52,706 nt of DNA. Origin: Bacteroidia bacterium (GTDB lineage Bacteria > Bacteroidota > Bacteroidia > Cytophagales > JAAEPT01). The notes below the pieces were generated by a model. The model was not told the origin of the DNA. It ran no database searches and was given only the letters and a program-made list of their open reading frames with translations. Shown here one piece after another: positions 34,658-45,500 of the stretch. The first letter of the stretch is position 1. Each line of letters begins with the position of its first letter. Position numbers and translations under genes: made by a program. Location of the stretch: the NCBI GenBank assembly GCA_030431525.1, contig JAUIJC010000032.1:1-52706 (forward strand), given 5' to 3'.

Positions 34658-35242
34658 ATGGAGTTCAGTACAGGTCAAAGTATCAAAAATTGGTTCAAGA
34701 AACATAGGGTTGACACAACAGTACGCGTGATAAGGCGAGTGTCAGGTAATTATGCTGATGTTACGCTGAAGGAGGAATTCAGCGTAGAGGCAATCAATTT
34801 TGCACATAACCTAACCGATAAATTCAAGCATATAACCTCACCTAACAAGTTGAGGTTGTATCTTTCTCATTGGGCTATATTCGCCACCATGGTGGAGGAA
34901 AATCAATTCTCAATTTTGGCTGGGAAGCATAAAGTTGCAGGAGGCGGAACGAACAATGAGAATGTCGTGGATAGTGAAAAAGTGAAGTCTGAAGTTAAAA
35001 ATAGAGCCTTTGAGGATTCAGATAAGCAAGTCAAGGTCCTGAAGTTGGGTAATGAGTCGAATGAGGAATCTATAAAAACCTGTAAAGGCACAGTAGAAAG
35101 GGCTTTGAATCCCAGGACTGGCATTTATGTAGAAATTAATGGTAGTCAAAAATCTGAAATCACACCTTTTGCTCACACAATATTGAAGTGGGTTTTGAGA
35201 TTGGACAGGTCAATAATGTTTTGGAATAAAAATAGGCGTTAG
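34658..35242 (+). CDS. Hypothetical protein, next to replication module
   Basis: This 194-aa frame starts at ATG 34658 (MEFSTGQSIKNWFKKH); a GTG at 34625 is an alternative. The first 90 residues look folded (VRRVSGNYADVTLKEEF, FAHNLTDKFKHI, YLSHWAIFATMVEENQF). The rest is polar and probably flexible. No family is recognised. It is convergent with the helicase gene, with 71 bp between them. Confidence 0.5.
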   Translation: MEFSTGQSIKNWFKKHRVDTTVRVIRRVSGNYADVTLKEEFSVEAINFAHNLTDKFKHITSPNKLRLYLSHWAIFATMVEENQFSILAGKHKVAGGGTNNENVVDSEKVKSEVKNRAFEDSDKQVKVLKLGNESNEESIKTCKGTVERALNPRTGIYVEINGSQKSEITPFAHTILKWVLRLDRSIMFWNKNRR

Positions 35243-35313
35243 AGCATTGGACGCCTAAGTTCCGTATTGAGGCTTTCGTTAAATTGGAGGATGTGAGGAA
35301 AGTGTGGTTCCAT

Positions 35314-37020
35314 TTATTGAACCATTTTTCTCCAGAAGTCTTTCACCTTCCCCACTCCTGGTGTTATGTCCTTAAAATGGGTGTCTGAAATAATCAGTGT
35401 ATGCTGGGTAGCTCGACTTGTAGCAACATTGAAACGATTTTTATTCATTCCAAAACCATGATTGTCAGACGGGATAAGAAATATTGTGACATCACAAGTC
35501 AAACCCTGGATTCTGTCAATAGTTTCAATGGTAAGATGTTGGTTAGAATTGATTTTCCTAAAAATGCTTTCTTGAAGCTTTCTAACAGTCTCTCGGAAAG
35601 GAGCTAATACAGCGATCTCTAATTCTGGATTCCTTGCTTGGAGATCAACAATGAGTTCACTTATAAAGGTTATGGCGTTAATTGGAGATTTTCCTTTGCC
35701 CGTTAGTGGAAGAGCATAATATGAAGGTCCCCCATTCTCGTCAAAAAGGTTAGAATATTTAGAAGAAAGATTTAGTTGGGTCTTTTTTATGTTTTTTGAT
35801 ACCAAGCTGTCTTCGTAAAATAAGCCAGTGAACTTAGTAGCCCTTGGATTTAATCGGTACGTTTCTGTCAGTCTGTAACTAGGAGGTTGGCTATTGAATG
35901 CATATGTCTCAAGACCATTGATTATCAATTCTATTTGTTCATGAATTCGCTGAGGGTTCCTTTGTAGAGAAATTGGAGGTAACTGCATGGGGTCGCCAAC
36001 AAGGATAAGTTTGGAGGACAATCCCTTAAACCCTGCTATGGTTGCTAAAAATGCTTGACTTGCTTCTTCAATGATGAGGATATCAAAAGACTGGCGATAA
36101 GTGTTATTGTTGAGCAATTCACTCAATTTAAAATAAGTGCTCAACAGGAGCTCTCCTTCCCCCGCTGATGGTTTGTCAGCATGAACTAATCCAGATAAGC
36201 GCGCTTTCTCTTCATTCGTTAAAGCTGTTTTACATACTTTTCTTTTTGATACCCATTCGGAGAGCTGAGGCTTGGTAGCGAGTTCCATTAGGGCCTGATT
36301 TGACTGAGATGTAACGGCTACACTTTTTCCTTCCTTTAAGAAATGTGAACATAGCTCACTCACAAGAAATGTTTTTCCAGTTCCAGGAGGTCCTTGTATG
36401 ATGACTTCTTTGTGTTCATTCAGAGAATGAATAATTGTTTCAGGGATATTTTGTTGAGAAGAAAGGCTTTTAGGATGCCATTCTGTGTTAGTGTAGTCTC
36501 TAAAAAGGATTTGTCCTTCTTGGGATTCTGGTGATGCCGAATCCACTAACTTCTTCAGCCTATATAAATACTCAAGCGGAGGTGTTTTTAGCCCAATGAC
36601 TATGGGGGTATCAATTTTCAGGTCTTGTGTCAAATCCAATTCTGCCCCTGAATAGCCTACCGTGGTTTCACCGATATTCTGGGAAGTTTGCATGAACTGA
36701 GCTTTTACCTCAGATGTGTTTTTTTCAAATTCTTTTTTAAGATCTATATATGTTAGTCTTGCCCAATTATTTGGTGTTGGGGTGCTTGGTTTCAGGGTAA
36801 AACCCTCATAGACTTGATTCAGTCGAGGAGTCTTGCCTGATTTGTGGTTCAAAAAGAGGGTTCCTCGTTTAGGATCGACACCAGCAAATCGACCGATGAA
36901 AAGTTCTCCCTGCTCATAGAGGTTAAGGGCATAGCTTAACCAATAGGATTTAACTTGCTCCTGTAAAGCAAAAATCTCTTCTTGAAAGAAGGTAACATGG
37001 CTTTTTCGATCAATTTTCAT
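35314..37020 (-). CDS. Superfamily 1 DNA2/UPF1-like helicase
   Basis: This 568-aa protein is an SF1B-type helicase with a beta-rich N-terminal part (about 1-140). Motif I is GPPGTGKT (210-217), motif Ia is AVTSQSNQAL, motif II is IIEEASQA (316-323) and motif III is VGDPMQLPP (341-349). A C-terminal RecA domain ends in RIQGLTCDVTIFLIP and NVATSRATQHTLII (motifs V-VI). No nuclease domain is visible, unlike many DNA2-like defence helicases. It starts 9 bp after the stop of the sacsin-like ATPase gene and closes the operon that starts at hsdS. The pairing suggests that the two proteins work together on DNA or RNA of invaders. Confidence 0.9.
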   Translation of the reverse strand: MKIDRKSHVTFFQEEIFALQEQVKSYWLSYALNLYEQGELFIGRFAGVDPKRGTLFLNHKSGKTPRLNQVYEGFTLKPSTPTPNNWARLTYIDLKKEFEKNTSEVKAQFMQTSQNIGETTVGYSGAELDLTQDLKIDTPIVIGLKTPPLEYLYRLKKLVDSASPESQEGQILFRDYTNTEWHPKSLSSQQNIPETIIHSLNEHKEVIIQGPPGTGKTFLVSELCSHFLKEGKSVAVTSQSNQALMELATKPQLSEWVSKRKVCKTALTNEEKARLSGLVHADKPSAGEGELLLSTYFKLSELLNNNTYRQSFDILIIEEASQAFLATIAGFKGLSSKLILVGDPMQLPPISLQRNPQRIHEQIELIINGLETYAFNSQPPSYRLTETYRLNPRATKFTGLFYEDSLVSKNIKKTQLNLSSKYSNLFDENGGPSYYALPLTGKGKSPINAITFISELIVDLQARNPELEIAVLAPFRETVRKLQESIFRKINSNQHLTIETIDRIQGLTCDVTIFLIPSDNHGFGMNKNRFNVATSRATQHTLIISDTHFKDITPGVGKVKDFWRKMVQ

Positions 37021-37029
37021 TGCTCATTT

Positions 37030-40000
37030 TTAGTACATGTTCCAGTCATTTCCTCCTTCATTGGTGCCTGAAATATCCTTATTCTTCTCTTTTGCATCGA
37101 TATACTCTTTAAAAAGGTCAGGGTATTTTTCTTGCTCTACAACAAATAGCAGGTGCCCTTGGTCCTCAGGAGGAAGTTCATGTATCATATCATCTATGAT
37201 ATCGGGGGCTTTTGTATTTGGCTTTCTAATCAAAGTGTTAGCATTGTCAACCCATTCCATCAGCTCCAATTGGTTTTCAATCAGCTTGATGCCAGTTTTG
37301 GTTTCAACGGAAAGAGCTGTACGCAACTTTCCTAATTCTTTCCATCGATAAAAATGAAGGAATAAGATTCCACCTTTTGCTGAATGAACCAAGACGTCTT
37401 TTTGATGACCATCAATCACGATATTTTCAATGACACCTTCTGTGTCCTCTTCGTTGTATCTGGTGCTTTCACCAATTTCCCCTCCATTTTCGCAAATGTA
37501 AATCAGGGTACGAATGGTGCTCACATTATTTTGTGATTTTTGTACATCATTAGCCAGGTCTTTATGACCTTTGATAAGGCCTGCAAAAATGTTTTGTTCC
37601 TCTGGGCTTAATCCAGTTTTTTCGGAGTGATGTTCTGTATTTTGGTCCTGGTCTGGTGTTTCTTCTGGTTCTACTTCAACTTTAGAAGGTTTTTCTGGCT
37701 CTTTATGATTCTCTGGACCTGTTGAATTTGAAATTGTTTCTGTTTCCTTTTGCATCCATTCTTCTGGGATATCATCTCCCATGGATTCCAATATTTCTTG
37801 GGGGTCATCAGCTTTTAGGAAACCTTCAATGGTTTTTTCTTGAAGCTCGATTTTCAAGATTTCCTTTAAGTATTCTGAAATCTTGGTGATGTTTTTTTCC
37901 CATTTGCCATGGTAAAAAACAGAATGCTCTCTTCTGTCAAAGTGAGCCTCGATATTATTTATTTTAATGACTATATCATGTTGATTGTATTCAAGGAAAA
38001 GCTTCCTCACTTTGTAAAAGCGAGTTTGAGCTATCTTTTGCTTGAAATCATGAAGTACTGACTTCCAGTCAGAACGAGATTCTCGCCAAGCAATGAATTT
38101 AAGTCGGCTATTGATTTCACGAGAAAAGCTTGTGTCTAATGTTTTCCCCTCTTGATGATGGGTGAGGTCTGAGTTTGAGAGTTCTGTTAGGTTAAATGCA
38201 CGAACAAAGTCGTGACGGTTTTCTTTTGTAATAAGGCTCCTGCTTACAAGATATTGAGAGGCGGAGGTGCTTTCAAGTCGATCTTCTAGTAGACGGAGCT
38301 TGTTGATTGGGGTCCACTGCTCCTTTTCATTTGGGAGCTTGCCATTAGCTTGGAAAGCTAATAGCGCTTCTGGAATGGATTCCGCGTCTTTATTGATTTC
38401 TAGAATGCGAGCGATGACCTCCTTGACCTTTCTTTTTTCAGTGGGATTTGTGTTTAAGTAAGCTAAACAATCGTCAAGCTCCAGTTTAGGCTTCATGCCC
38501 AGCCATTCGTCTAGTGGAGTCTCTCCAATTTTTACGATACTTAAATCAATGGCTGGGGTTTTGGCTGGATCTGTTATAAACTGTTCCAACGATGATAGGT
38601 AAACCTCTGAGGGCTTATGGCACAATCCGTCTTTACAAGGTATACTCGGTCTTTCCCTTGTGAAAAATGTTACAGGAGAAGGAATGTCATAGGGCTTTTT
38701 GCCATTCCAGACCCAATATTTGATTCCTTTGGGCCTCAAAACCTGTCGTAATGAAGCATAATCGGACTTCCAAAAAAGCGTTGCAAGTTTTGGATTTTCC
38801 AAATGGTTTAGAAGTGGAGCGTATTGAAAACCCGTTAATTTGTGTTGTCGTTTGTAGGGTCTATAAATACTTCCGTATGCCTTTGAGTCGTCAATATATT
38901 CGGTATAAATAGGCAACAAAGAATCGCATTCAATTCGTCCTATTTCATTGTAAGTTTCTAACTGGATTCCATCCAAGATTCCGATTTCCTTCAAACAGGA
39001 TTTAATGTTTGGTATTTGACAATAAATATCACTAAGAAGGTATTCGTCAAATGATTGGTCCTCGATGATGTTTTCAAATGAAAGCTTAGGACCATAGGGT
39101 TTCGATAAGCATAGTAAATGTGTTGCAGTGTAGCTACCTGATTTGTTCTTTAAGGGAAGCTTTTTTAGTCTTTCTTTATCATCTGGGGATATCAAGTCAT
39201 GGACTAGACTAAGCTCTTCTAGATGTCTTAGTGAATTGGAATCCTTTTCTACATTTTCAAAACCTTTAGACTCTAGGAACTTGACTTTTTCTGCCAATAC
39301 TTCGTTCCTGCTTGTTAGGGAAACCACTCCCATGTTTTTGAAGAATTCCTTCCAATGTCTTTTTTCACCTTCGTTATTAAGGTAAGCTCCACTTATTGTT
39401 TGAGGTAAGCTCAAGGAAGGCAACACTCCCTCAAATAGGGTTTCATCTAAGAATTCATCTCCTATGATGCTTTCCCCGACGGAACACCATTCACCAGAGC
39501 AAGTTTTTATTTTAAGATGATTTTGTACCCTTTGGAGGAGTTCATTGTTTTGTAGCAATTCGTTCTTGTGCTTGAACAGGAAGCGTGTCACCTCCTCCAT
39601 GTCTGATTGATCAATTGACTGGAGCTGGTCGACAATATCATTCAGCAATTCTTTGGCGTCATCCTTAACGCCACATTTTTTAAAAAAACTTGCCCATTTG
39701 CTGATGTTATCTTGACAGTATTCTTCAGAAAGGAAAGCGAGTTCCTGCCCTAGATCACGGGCCACGGTTTCCAAACGATTGTGCTCTTGGTAATAGTCAG
39801 AAAGGTATGTGCTTTCAATTGGCTCAAAGTTACCAGCTTTGGTAAGTAAAGGGAGTTTCCCACCTTTTTCTTTAATTAGCTTACCACCTTCAATCTCGTT
39901 TCTGTTGTCAAAAAGCCAAGCCCAAAAACGTAGGTTGTTGTCTTTATCCTCTAAAAAGTCGTGATAGATACCCTTGTCTTGAAAGACTTCTATTTCCAAG

Positions 40001-42504
40001 AAAGGGATAATGCTATAATCAACTACTTTAATTTTTTCGGAGAAGAAAGTCCTCCATGCTTCTTCGTCTTCCCCATTTGCCCAGTATTGGTCAGAGAGTA
40101 TTGGGAAATGAGATGGTGGGAGAATTGAATTTTCTCTAATACAGGATAGCTCTAGGCTGGGTAAATAGACTTTGGCAAACTCACTGAACTTTGTGTAAGT
40201 GCCCTTTTGGTCAATGAAACCATACCTTTTTAGTTGTTTTATATGGTGATCTGTCAGGCTATCTCGATACTTGAAAAAGTATTTAAAGAGGTTGAAGTTG
40301 TTCTCTGGATCGGCAACCTTTTCAGAAAGGTCATAGGAACTGAATAAGTGATTAATGAAATTTTCAGGGGTGTATGTGTCTATTTCTAACACATCAATTA
40401 CCTCGCTAAAAGTCTGACTATTCCAATGGTCAATAAGTATGGGGATTAGGTCATGAACTCTTTGAACTGCCAAGAATGCTAATTCATTTTTGTCATCCCC
40501 TAAAGAGGCTAAAAGATGGTTGGGTGGATAAAGTTTTTCATCTTGCCCTAACAGCAAGGGAAGGTCTTTGATGTAATGCAGTTGGCTCCTTTGACGTAAG
40601 TGCTCTATGAAGCGAGCATTTTGGCGTGGATTTCGGAGGAACACAGTGAGGCTTTCGTTGGTGGACTGTTCCTTGAGGTTGTCAAAGGAGATGATGGTTC
40701 CAAGACCAGTCTCATTCATTAGCTTTTCAAGACGATTAATATGCTTGAAATTGTCGCTTAATGGTGCCTGGGTTATATTAAATATCGTATTAAACAGCTC
40801 CTTTCCAAGAAGTTCATATAGCCCTGTTTTATCGACTACGGTGTCTTTCAAAGATTGGAACCCCTTATCTATGCTAGGCAGGAATTCAATGCGATCTAAC
40901 CCCTCCTTAAGTCCCTTATTAAACGCTTCAGAAAGTAATTCTTGGTGTGGGTCATCCAACAATTCAGGGAGTAGGCAGAGGGCGTTTTTAGACAAATCAG
41001 GCTTGTCTTCGATCACTTCTCGGATCCACTTCAGTACAGAGGGTCCGATTTGCTCAAAAATCAGAAGGTTCCACTTATTGTCCTTTTGTATTTGCTCTCT
41101 GTTGGAGCTAAGGACAAAATTGGAGTTCACTAAAAAAGGGAATGGAAACTGGTGTTCCGTGGGAAGGAATGAAAATAGGATAGAGTCGTTTTCGGCTACG
41201 ATTTCACCTTCATGAATTGGCACTCCAAAGTTTAAATAGACCTCTGGGTTATCTTTAAGTTTTTGGGGGACCTTGTTATCACCTTCCAAAAGATCTCTTT
41301 GATCTTCTTTGTCTATAAAGAACGGTTTCTTGGGAGTCAGGTATGAGAGAATCGATTCTTCAGTTCGAATATCGATTTGCCCTTCCTGTCTGTCAATAAA
41401 AATTTTCGACTGGTTTTGGTGCCCAAAATACATCCATAGTTGAGAGATGTGGCGAAGGAACAACAGGAATCGTGGTTCACTCAATAGTTTCTCGACTGAT
41501 GGAATGAATTCTTTAATGTTTGTGTCTCCCACATTCAGTCCAATCCCAACTTTTGAGTTGAAGAATTGGTCATGCTTCAATTCTTGGGGGTATTCATCTT
41601 CCTCTGTCCAGATAGGTTTGAGTTGCCAAGGAATATTATTGGGTCCCTCAAACTCTTGTTTTTTTCCTAAATATTGAGGGTCATTTACTTTGTTAGGGTA
41701 AAGTTTGTCGAAGGAGTTATAAAGCTCATGGTTTTTGTCAAATCGAAAAGAGTATGCTCCTGAATGGATATATACCACTTCAGAGTGAGTAAATACAGAT
41801 TTGAAACCAATGCCTTTGTAACCTGTTGCCTTCTTGTCGACTTGTTTTGAACTCCTATTTACATCGCATATGGCTTCAACATTGGCCTTAGAAAAATGTT
41901 CTCCATCATGGAGTATAGAAATGTGGTTGTCTAAAAATTTAAATGAGATCGACACTTCCTCTGACTCTCCTGGATAGTCATCAGCATTTTGTAATATTTC
42001 AAAGATAAACCGGTCCGAGGATGTATAGAGCTCGGATTGAAATGTCGTTAACGAACTTGCCTGAGTTCTCGCATCCCGAGGTGTTTCTCCAATAGTATGG
42101 AATAAATCATCTATGTTTTTATGGGCTGATTCCCTGTCTTTTTCACTCACATTGATACTATTGGGATCACTGGCTTTATCACATGGTTTGGTGTTGTCAA
42201 TCCATAAAGGGAAATTTTCACGTTTCTCAGGAAAATTCACTCGTGCAAAAAAGTTATAGTATTCGCCATCGTTGAGGTTTTGACTATGAACTAATTGAAA
42301 AATGCGTAATGGTTTCTTGTTAAGGGAAAGCCCAGCTGGCAAGTGAAGTTTTTTCCCACTTGTAGATCGGATATCGATGAACACACCCGTTTTGCCGTTA
42401 GCGTGAGTTCGGTATTTTCCAATAAATCGTAATTCTCCGAGTGACCAGTGTTCTAAAAGGAGTTTTTCTAGTTCTTGAGCAGTGTATTGGGTGATATTTT
42501 TCAT
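37030..42504 (-). CDS. Giant sacsin-like GHKL (HSP90-type) ATPase
   Basis: This 1824-aa protein has an N-terminal domain (about 1-130) followed by a GHKL ATP-binding domain as in sacsin and HSP90. The N-box is FEILQNADD (168-176, Asn173), the G1 motif is ILHDGEHF (Asp200, Gly201), and the G2 lid is TGYKGIGFKSVF (227-238). After about residue 500 come long alpha/beta-rich regions without a family I can name. A Glu/Pro-rich linker (about 1600-1650) and a small C-terminal domain with DVLVHSAKGGILFLHFYRW follow. No DUF3883 or PD-(D/E)xK nuclease signature was seen in it. It starts 35 bp after the hsdR stop and is followed after 9 bp by an SF1 helicase. Large GHKL ATPases occur in several antiphage systems. 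This layout is unfamiliar to me. Confidence 0.85.
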   Translation of the reverse strand: MKNITQYTAQELEKLLLEHWSLGELRFIGKYRTHANGKTGVFIDIRSTSGKKLHLPAGLSLNKKPLRIFQLVHSQNLNDGEYYNFFARVNFPEKRENFPLWIDNTKPCDKASDPNSINVSEKDRESAHKNIDDLFHTIGETPRDARTQASSLTTFQSELYTSSDRFIFEILQNADDYPGESEEVSISFKFLDNHISILHDGEHFSKANVEAICDVNRSSKQVDKKATGYKGIGFKSVFTHSEVVYIHSGAYSFRFDKNHELYNSFDKLYPNKVNDPQYLGKKQEFEGPNNIPWQLKPIWTEEDEYPQELKHDQFFNSKVGIGLNVGDTNIKEFIPSVEKLLSEPRFLLFLRHISQLWMYFGHQNQSKIFIDRQEGQIDIRTEESILSYLTPKKPFFIDKEDQRDLLEGDNKVPQKLKDNPEVYLNFGVPIHEGEIVAENDSILFSFLPTEHQFPFPFLVNSNFVLSSNREQIQKDNKWNLLIFEQIGPSVLKWIREVIEDKPDLSKNALCLLPELLDDPHQELLSEAFNKGLKEGLDRIEFLPSIDKGFQSLKDTVVDKTGLYELLGKELFNTIFNITQAPLSDNFKHINRLEKLMNETGLGTIISFDNLKEQSTNESLTVFLRNPRQNARFIEHLRQRSQLHYIKDLPLLLGQDEKLYPPNHLLASLGDDKNELAFLAVQRVHDLIPILIDHWNSQTFSEVIDVLEIDTYTPENFINHLFSSYDLSEKVADPENNFNLFKYFFKYRDSLTDHHIKQLKRYGFIDQKGTYTKFSEFAKVYLPSLELSCIRENSILPPSHFPILSDQYWANGEDEEAWRTFFSEKIKVVDYSIIPFLEIEVFQDKGIYHDFLEDKDNNLRFWAWLFDNRNEIEGGKLIKEKGGKLPLLTKAGNFEPIESTYLSDYYQEHNRLETVARDLGQELAFLSEEYCQDNISKWASFFKKCGVKDDAKELLNDIVDQLQSIDQSDMEEVTRFLFKHKNELLQNNELLQRVQNHLKIKTCSGEWCSVGESIIGDEFLDETLFEGVLPSLSLPQTISGAYLNNEGEKRHWKEFFKNMGVVSLTSRNEVLAEKVKFLESKGFENVEKDSNSLRHLEELSLVHDLISPDDKERLKKLPLKNKSGSYTATHLLCLSKPYGPKLSFENIIEDQSFDEYLLSDIYCQIPNIKSCLKEIGILDGIQLETYNEIGRIECDSLLPIYTEYIDDSKAYGSIYRPYKRQHKLTGFQYAPLLNHLENPKLATLFWKSDYASLRQVLRPKGIKYWVWNGKKPYDIPSPVTFFTRERPSIPCKDGLCHKPSEVYLSSLEQFITDPAKTPAIDLSIVKIGETPLDEWLGMKPKLELDDCLAYLNTNPTEKRKVKEVIARILEINKDAESIPEALLAFQANGKLPNEKEQWTPINKLRLLEDRLESTSASQYLVSRSLITKENRHDFVRAFNLTELSNSDLTHHQEGKTLDTSFSREINSRLKFIAWRESRSDWKSVLHDFKQKIAQTRFYKVRKLFLEYNQHDIVIKINNIEAHFDRREHSVFYHGKWEKNITKISEYLKEILKIELQEKTIEGFLKADDPQEILESMGDDIPEEWMQKETETISNSTGPENHKEPEKPSKVEVEPEETPDQDQNTEHHSEKTGLSPEEQNIFAGLIKGHKDLANDVQKSQNNVSTIRTLIYICENGGEIGESTRYNEEDTEGVIENIVIDGHQKDVLVHSAKGGILFLHFYRWKELGKLRTALSVETKTGIKLIENQLELMEWVDNANTLIRKPNTKAPDIIDDMIHELPPEDQGHLLFVVEQEKYPDLFKEYIDAKEKNKDISGTNEGGNDWNMY

Positions 42505-42539
42505 TCTATTCTTTTAAGACGTGTTATTTATGATGCCAC

Positions 42540-45500
42540 TCACCCTTTCCTCACCCCTTCCATCCCCCTCATCGAATGAATCAACCCCTTTCTGAAGGCC
42601 TCGTCTTTGATGAACAGCTTGTAGAATTCCATGTCCTTACGGCGTAGCTTGGTCATGATATCCTCCAGGATTTTCTCATAGGCCAGCTCGCTGTTCTGTT
42701 TGTCAGGGTTGTCGGCTACCTTGGTTTGGTAATCGGGGTGCTCATGGATGTGCTTGCTCAAGGTCATAAACTTCACCTTCTGCTCTTCCGGCGTGGCGTC
42801 CCAGCCTTGGAACCAGCGCTCGTTGAAGACGCGGATGATTTCCTCCAATGGGTCCTTTTCCTCCTCTTTTCCGTGGGCGCCACGCGGATTGGGGTTTTGG
42901 GGGTCCAGCTCGCTTTCCGAATCATCTAGGCCAATGCTGTGGTTGAGTTTGGTGCGCTCCAGCCCGTAGGTGGAGAGGTCCACGGAGTCGAGTAGTTCGT
43001 CAATCAGTTCTTCCTGTGGGTTGACGACAATCAGTTTTGGGATAAGGAACTTGAGGAACCAGAAAAGCTTTTCCCAAGCGATAATCTCGAAGGGCATGAT
43101 GGAGGCCATCTGTCCATAGATTTTGACGAACTGCTTAGCCTTGATCTTGAAGTCGGCCTTTTCATCCTCCTCCAGTTCCAATTCTTGGTTGAAGCGGTTG
43201 GCGGAGGTATCTATGATGGGGCTCAACTCCTGGGCGTCTGCCTTGTCAAAATACTTGGCGACAAAGTCTTCCACCTCTTGCCATTCATACACGCCGATGT
43301 CATCCAATCCATCTTTCAGTTCATGGAGGACGTTCACGTCCGTGGCGTCACTCAAGGTGGTGGAGGTGTAGAAAGGGTCGAATGACTTCTTGATATCCTC
43401 GGCGGTATTGAAGAAGTCAAGGATGAACAGGTCTTCGGTCTTCTTGCCATACTTGTTTGCTGAGCGGTTCAGGCGGGAAAGTGCCTGCACGGCCAACACG
43501 CCTTGCAACTTCTTATCTACGTACATGGCGCAGAGTTTTGGTTGGTCAAAACCTGTCAGGTACTTGTTGGCGACCACCAAGAGGCGGTATTCATCTTCGT
43601 CGAACTTGTCGCGGGTGTCCTTTTCGGCAAATCCGTTAAGGTCAGCCTCTGTGTATTCCACGCCATCCACGGTCTTCTTGCCCGAGAAGGCGATGGCGAC
43701 CTTGAAGGGATTGCCCCGTTCCGCCAGCAAATTTTTGATTTTTAGGAAGTAGCGGATGGCCGACTCGATGTTTTGGGTGACCACCATGCCCTTACCTTTT
43801 CCTTTGAGCTTCTTGGCCTTGACCACCTGGTCATAGAAATGGTCCAGCATGATCTCGGCCTTGGTGGCGATGGTGCGCTTGTCGCGCTCCACAAAGGCAC
43901 GGAGTTTCTTTTGGGCCTTGGCGGTGTCGAACAAGGGGTTTTCACTAATCGACTTTTCGATTTCGTAGTAGCTCTTGTAGGTAGTGTAGTTGGCCAGCAC
44001 GTCGAGGATGAAGCCTTCCTCGATGGCCTGTTTCATGGAGTACAGGTGGAAGGGACGGAAACTTCCATCTTCCTGTCTTGTCCCAAATTTCTCTAGTGTG
44101 GCATTCTTGGGCGTGGCGGTGAAGGCCAGATAGGAGGCGTTTCCCTTCATTTTCCTTCCACGCATGGCCTTGAGGATTTTGTCCTGCGAATCCTCCTCCT
44201 CTTCTTCCGATTCCCCCTTGCCCATGGCCATGTTCATCTTGTCGTGGGCCGAACCGCTTTGCGAGCTGTGGGCCTCGTCGATGACCACGGCGAAGCGCTT
44301 GTCGCTCAGGTCATCAATACCGTCCACAATGAAAGGGAATTTCTGAATGGTGGTGATGATGATGCGCTTACCCTGCTCCAAGCCGTCTTTCAGGTCTTTG
44401 GATGAAAAAGCGGGTGCCACGATGTTCTTCACCTCAGAGAACTCCTTGATGTTTTCGCGAAGCTGTTTGTCGAGCAAACGGCGGTCGGTGACCACGATGA
44501 CCGAATCGAAAAGCGGTTTTTCCAAGTCGCGGGCGCCAGGAATGTCCAGTGAGCTGGGGTAGGTGTCAATCAGCTGATAAGCCGACCAAGTGATGGAGTT
44601 GGACTTGCCTGATCCGGCAGAGTGCTGGATGAGGTAGCTGTGTCCCACCCCTTGGGTGCTGGCGTGGTCAAGTATTTTTCGCACCACGTCCATCTGGTGA
44701 TAGCGCGGAAAGAAGAGCGTCCGTTTGTTCAACGGGGTGTTGGCCTTGCCATCGAAGCGAACAAAGTGCTGGATGATGTTGGCCAAGCTCTCCGGGGTGA
44801 AGACCTCCTCCCAGAGGTAAGCCGTCTTGTGGCCGTTCGGGTTGGTCGGGTTGCCCTTGCCGTGGTTGTTGCCCTTGTTGAAGGGCAAAAAGAAGGTGCT
44901 TCCACCGTTCAGTCGCGTGGTCATGTAGGCCTCGTCGGTGTCCACGGCAAAGTGAACCAGACAACGGCCAAACTGCAATAGCGGTTGCTTGATGTCGCGG
45001 TCAAACTTGTACTGCTTGATGCCGTTTACCCGTGCGGTCTGTCCCGTCCATGCGTTTTTTAGCTCCATGGTGACAATGGGCAGTCCGTTGATGAACAACA
45101 CCATGTCGATTTCCTCGGCGGGCTTGTCATGGTTGTAGCGGAGCTGGCGGGTAACGCTAAAGCGGTTACGCCTAAAGTTTTCCTTGATGGCCTCGCTACT
45201 GCTCACCAAGGGCAAGGGATAGAGCAAGGTGAAATGGGCATCCTCCACGTCCAGCCCTTTGCGGAGCAGGCGGAGGATACCGTACTTTTTTGCCAGTTTG
45301 TCCAAACGCTCCAAGACCTTGAGTTTCCAATCGGATGCCTTTTTCAGCTTTTCCAATTCATCGCCTTGGGTCTGCTCCAGAAACTCCCAAAAGTGGTGCT
45401 TGTCGATGGCGTAGCGCGCATCAAAGTCAGCGGCCAGACCAATGTGGAACCCTTTTCCTGCCCCAGTGTAAAGGGCCTGTGGTTCCAGTGCAACCCCTTC

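Noticed and set aside
35314-37020. Assignment to the Mokosh system
   Set aside because: Mokosh pairs an SF1-type helicase with a PLD domain. This helicase has no PLD domain, and the PLD protein here is 3.7 kb away, in a different transcription unit and fused to an ATPase.
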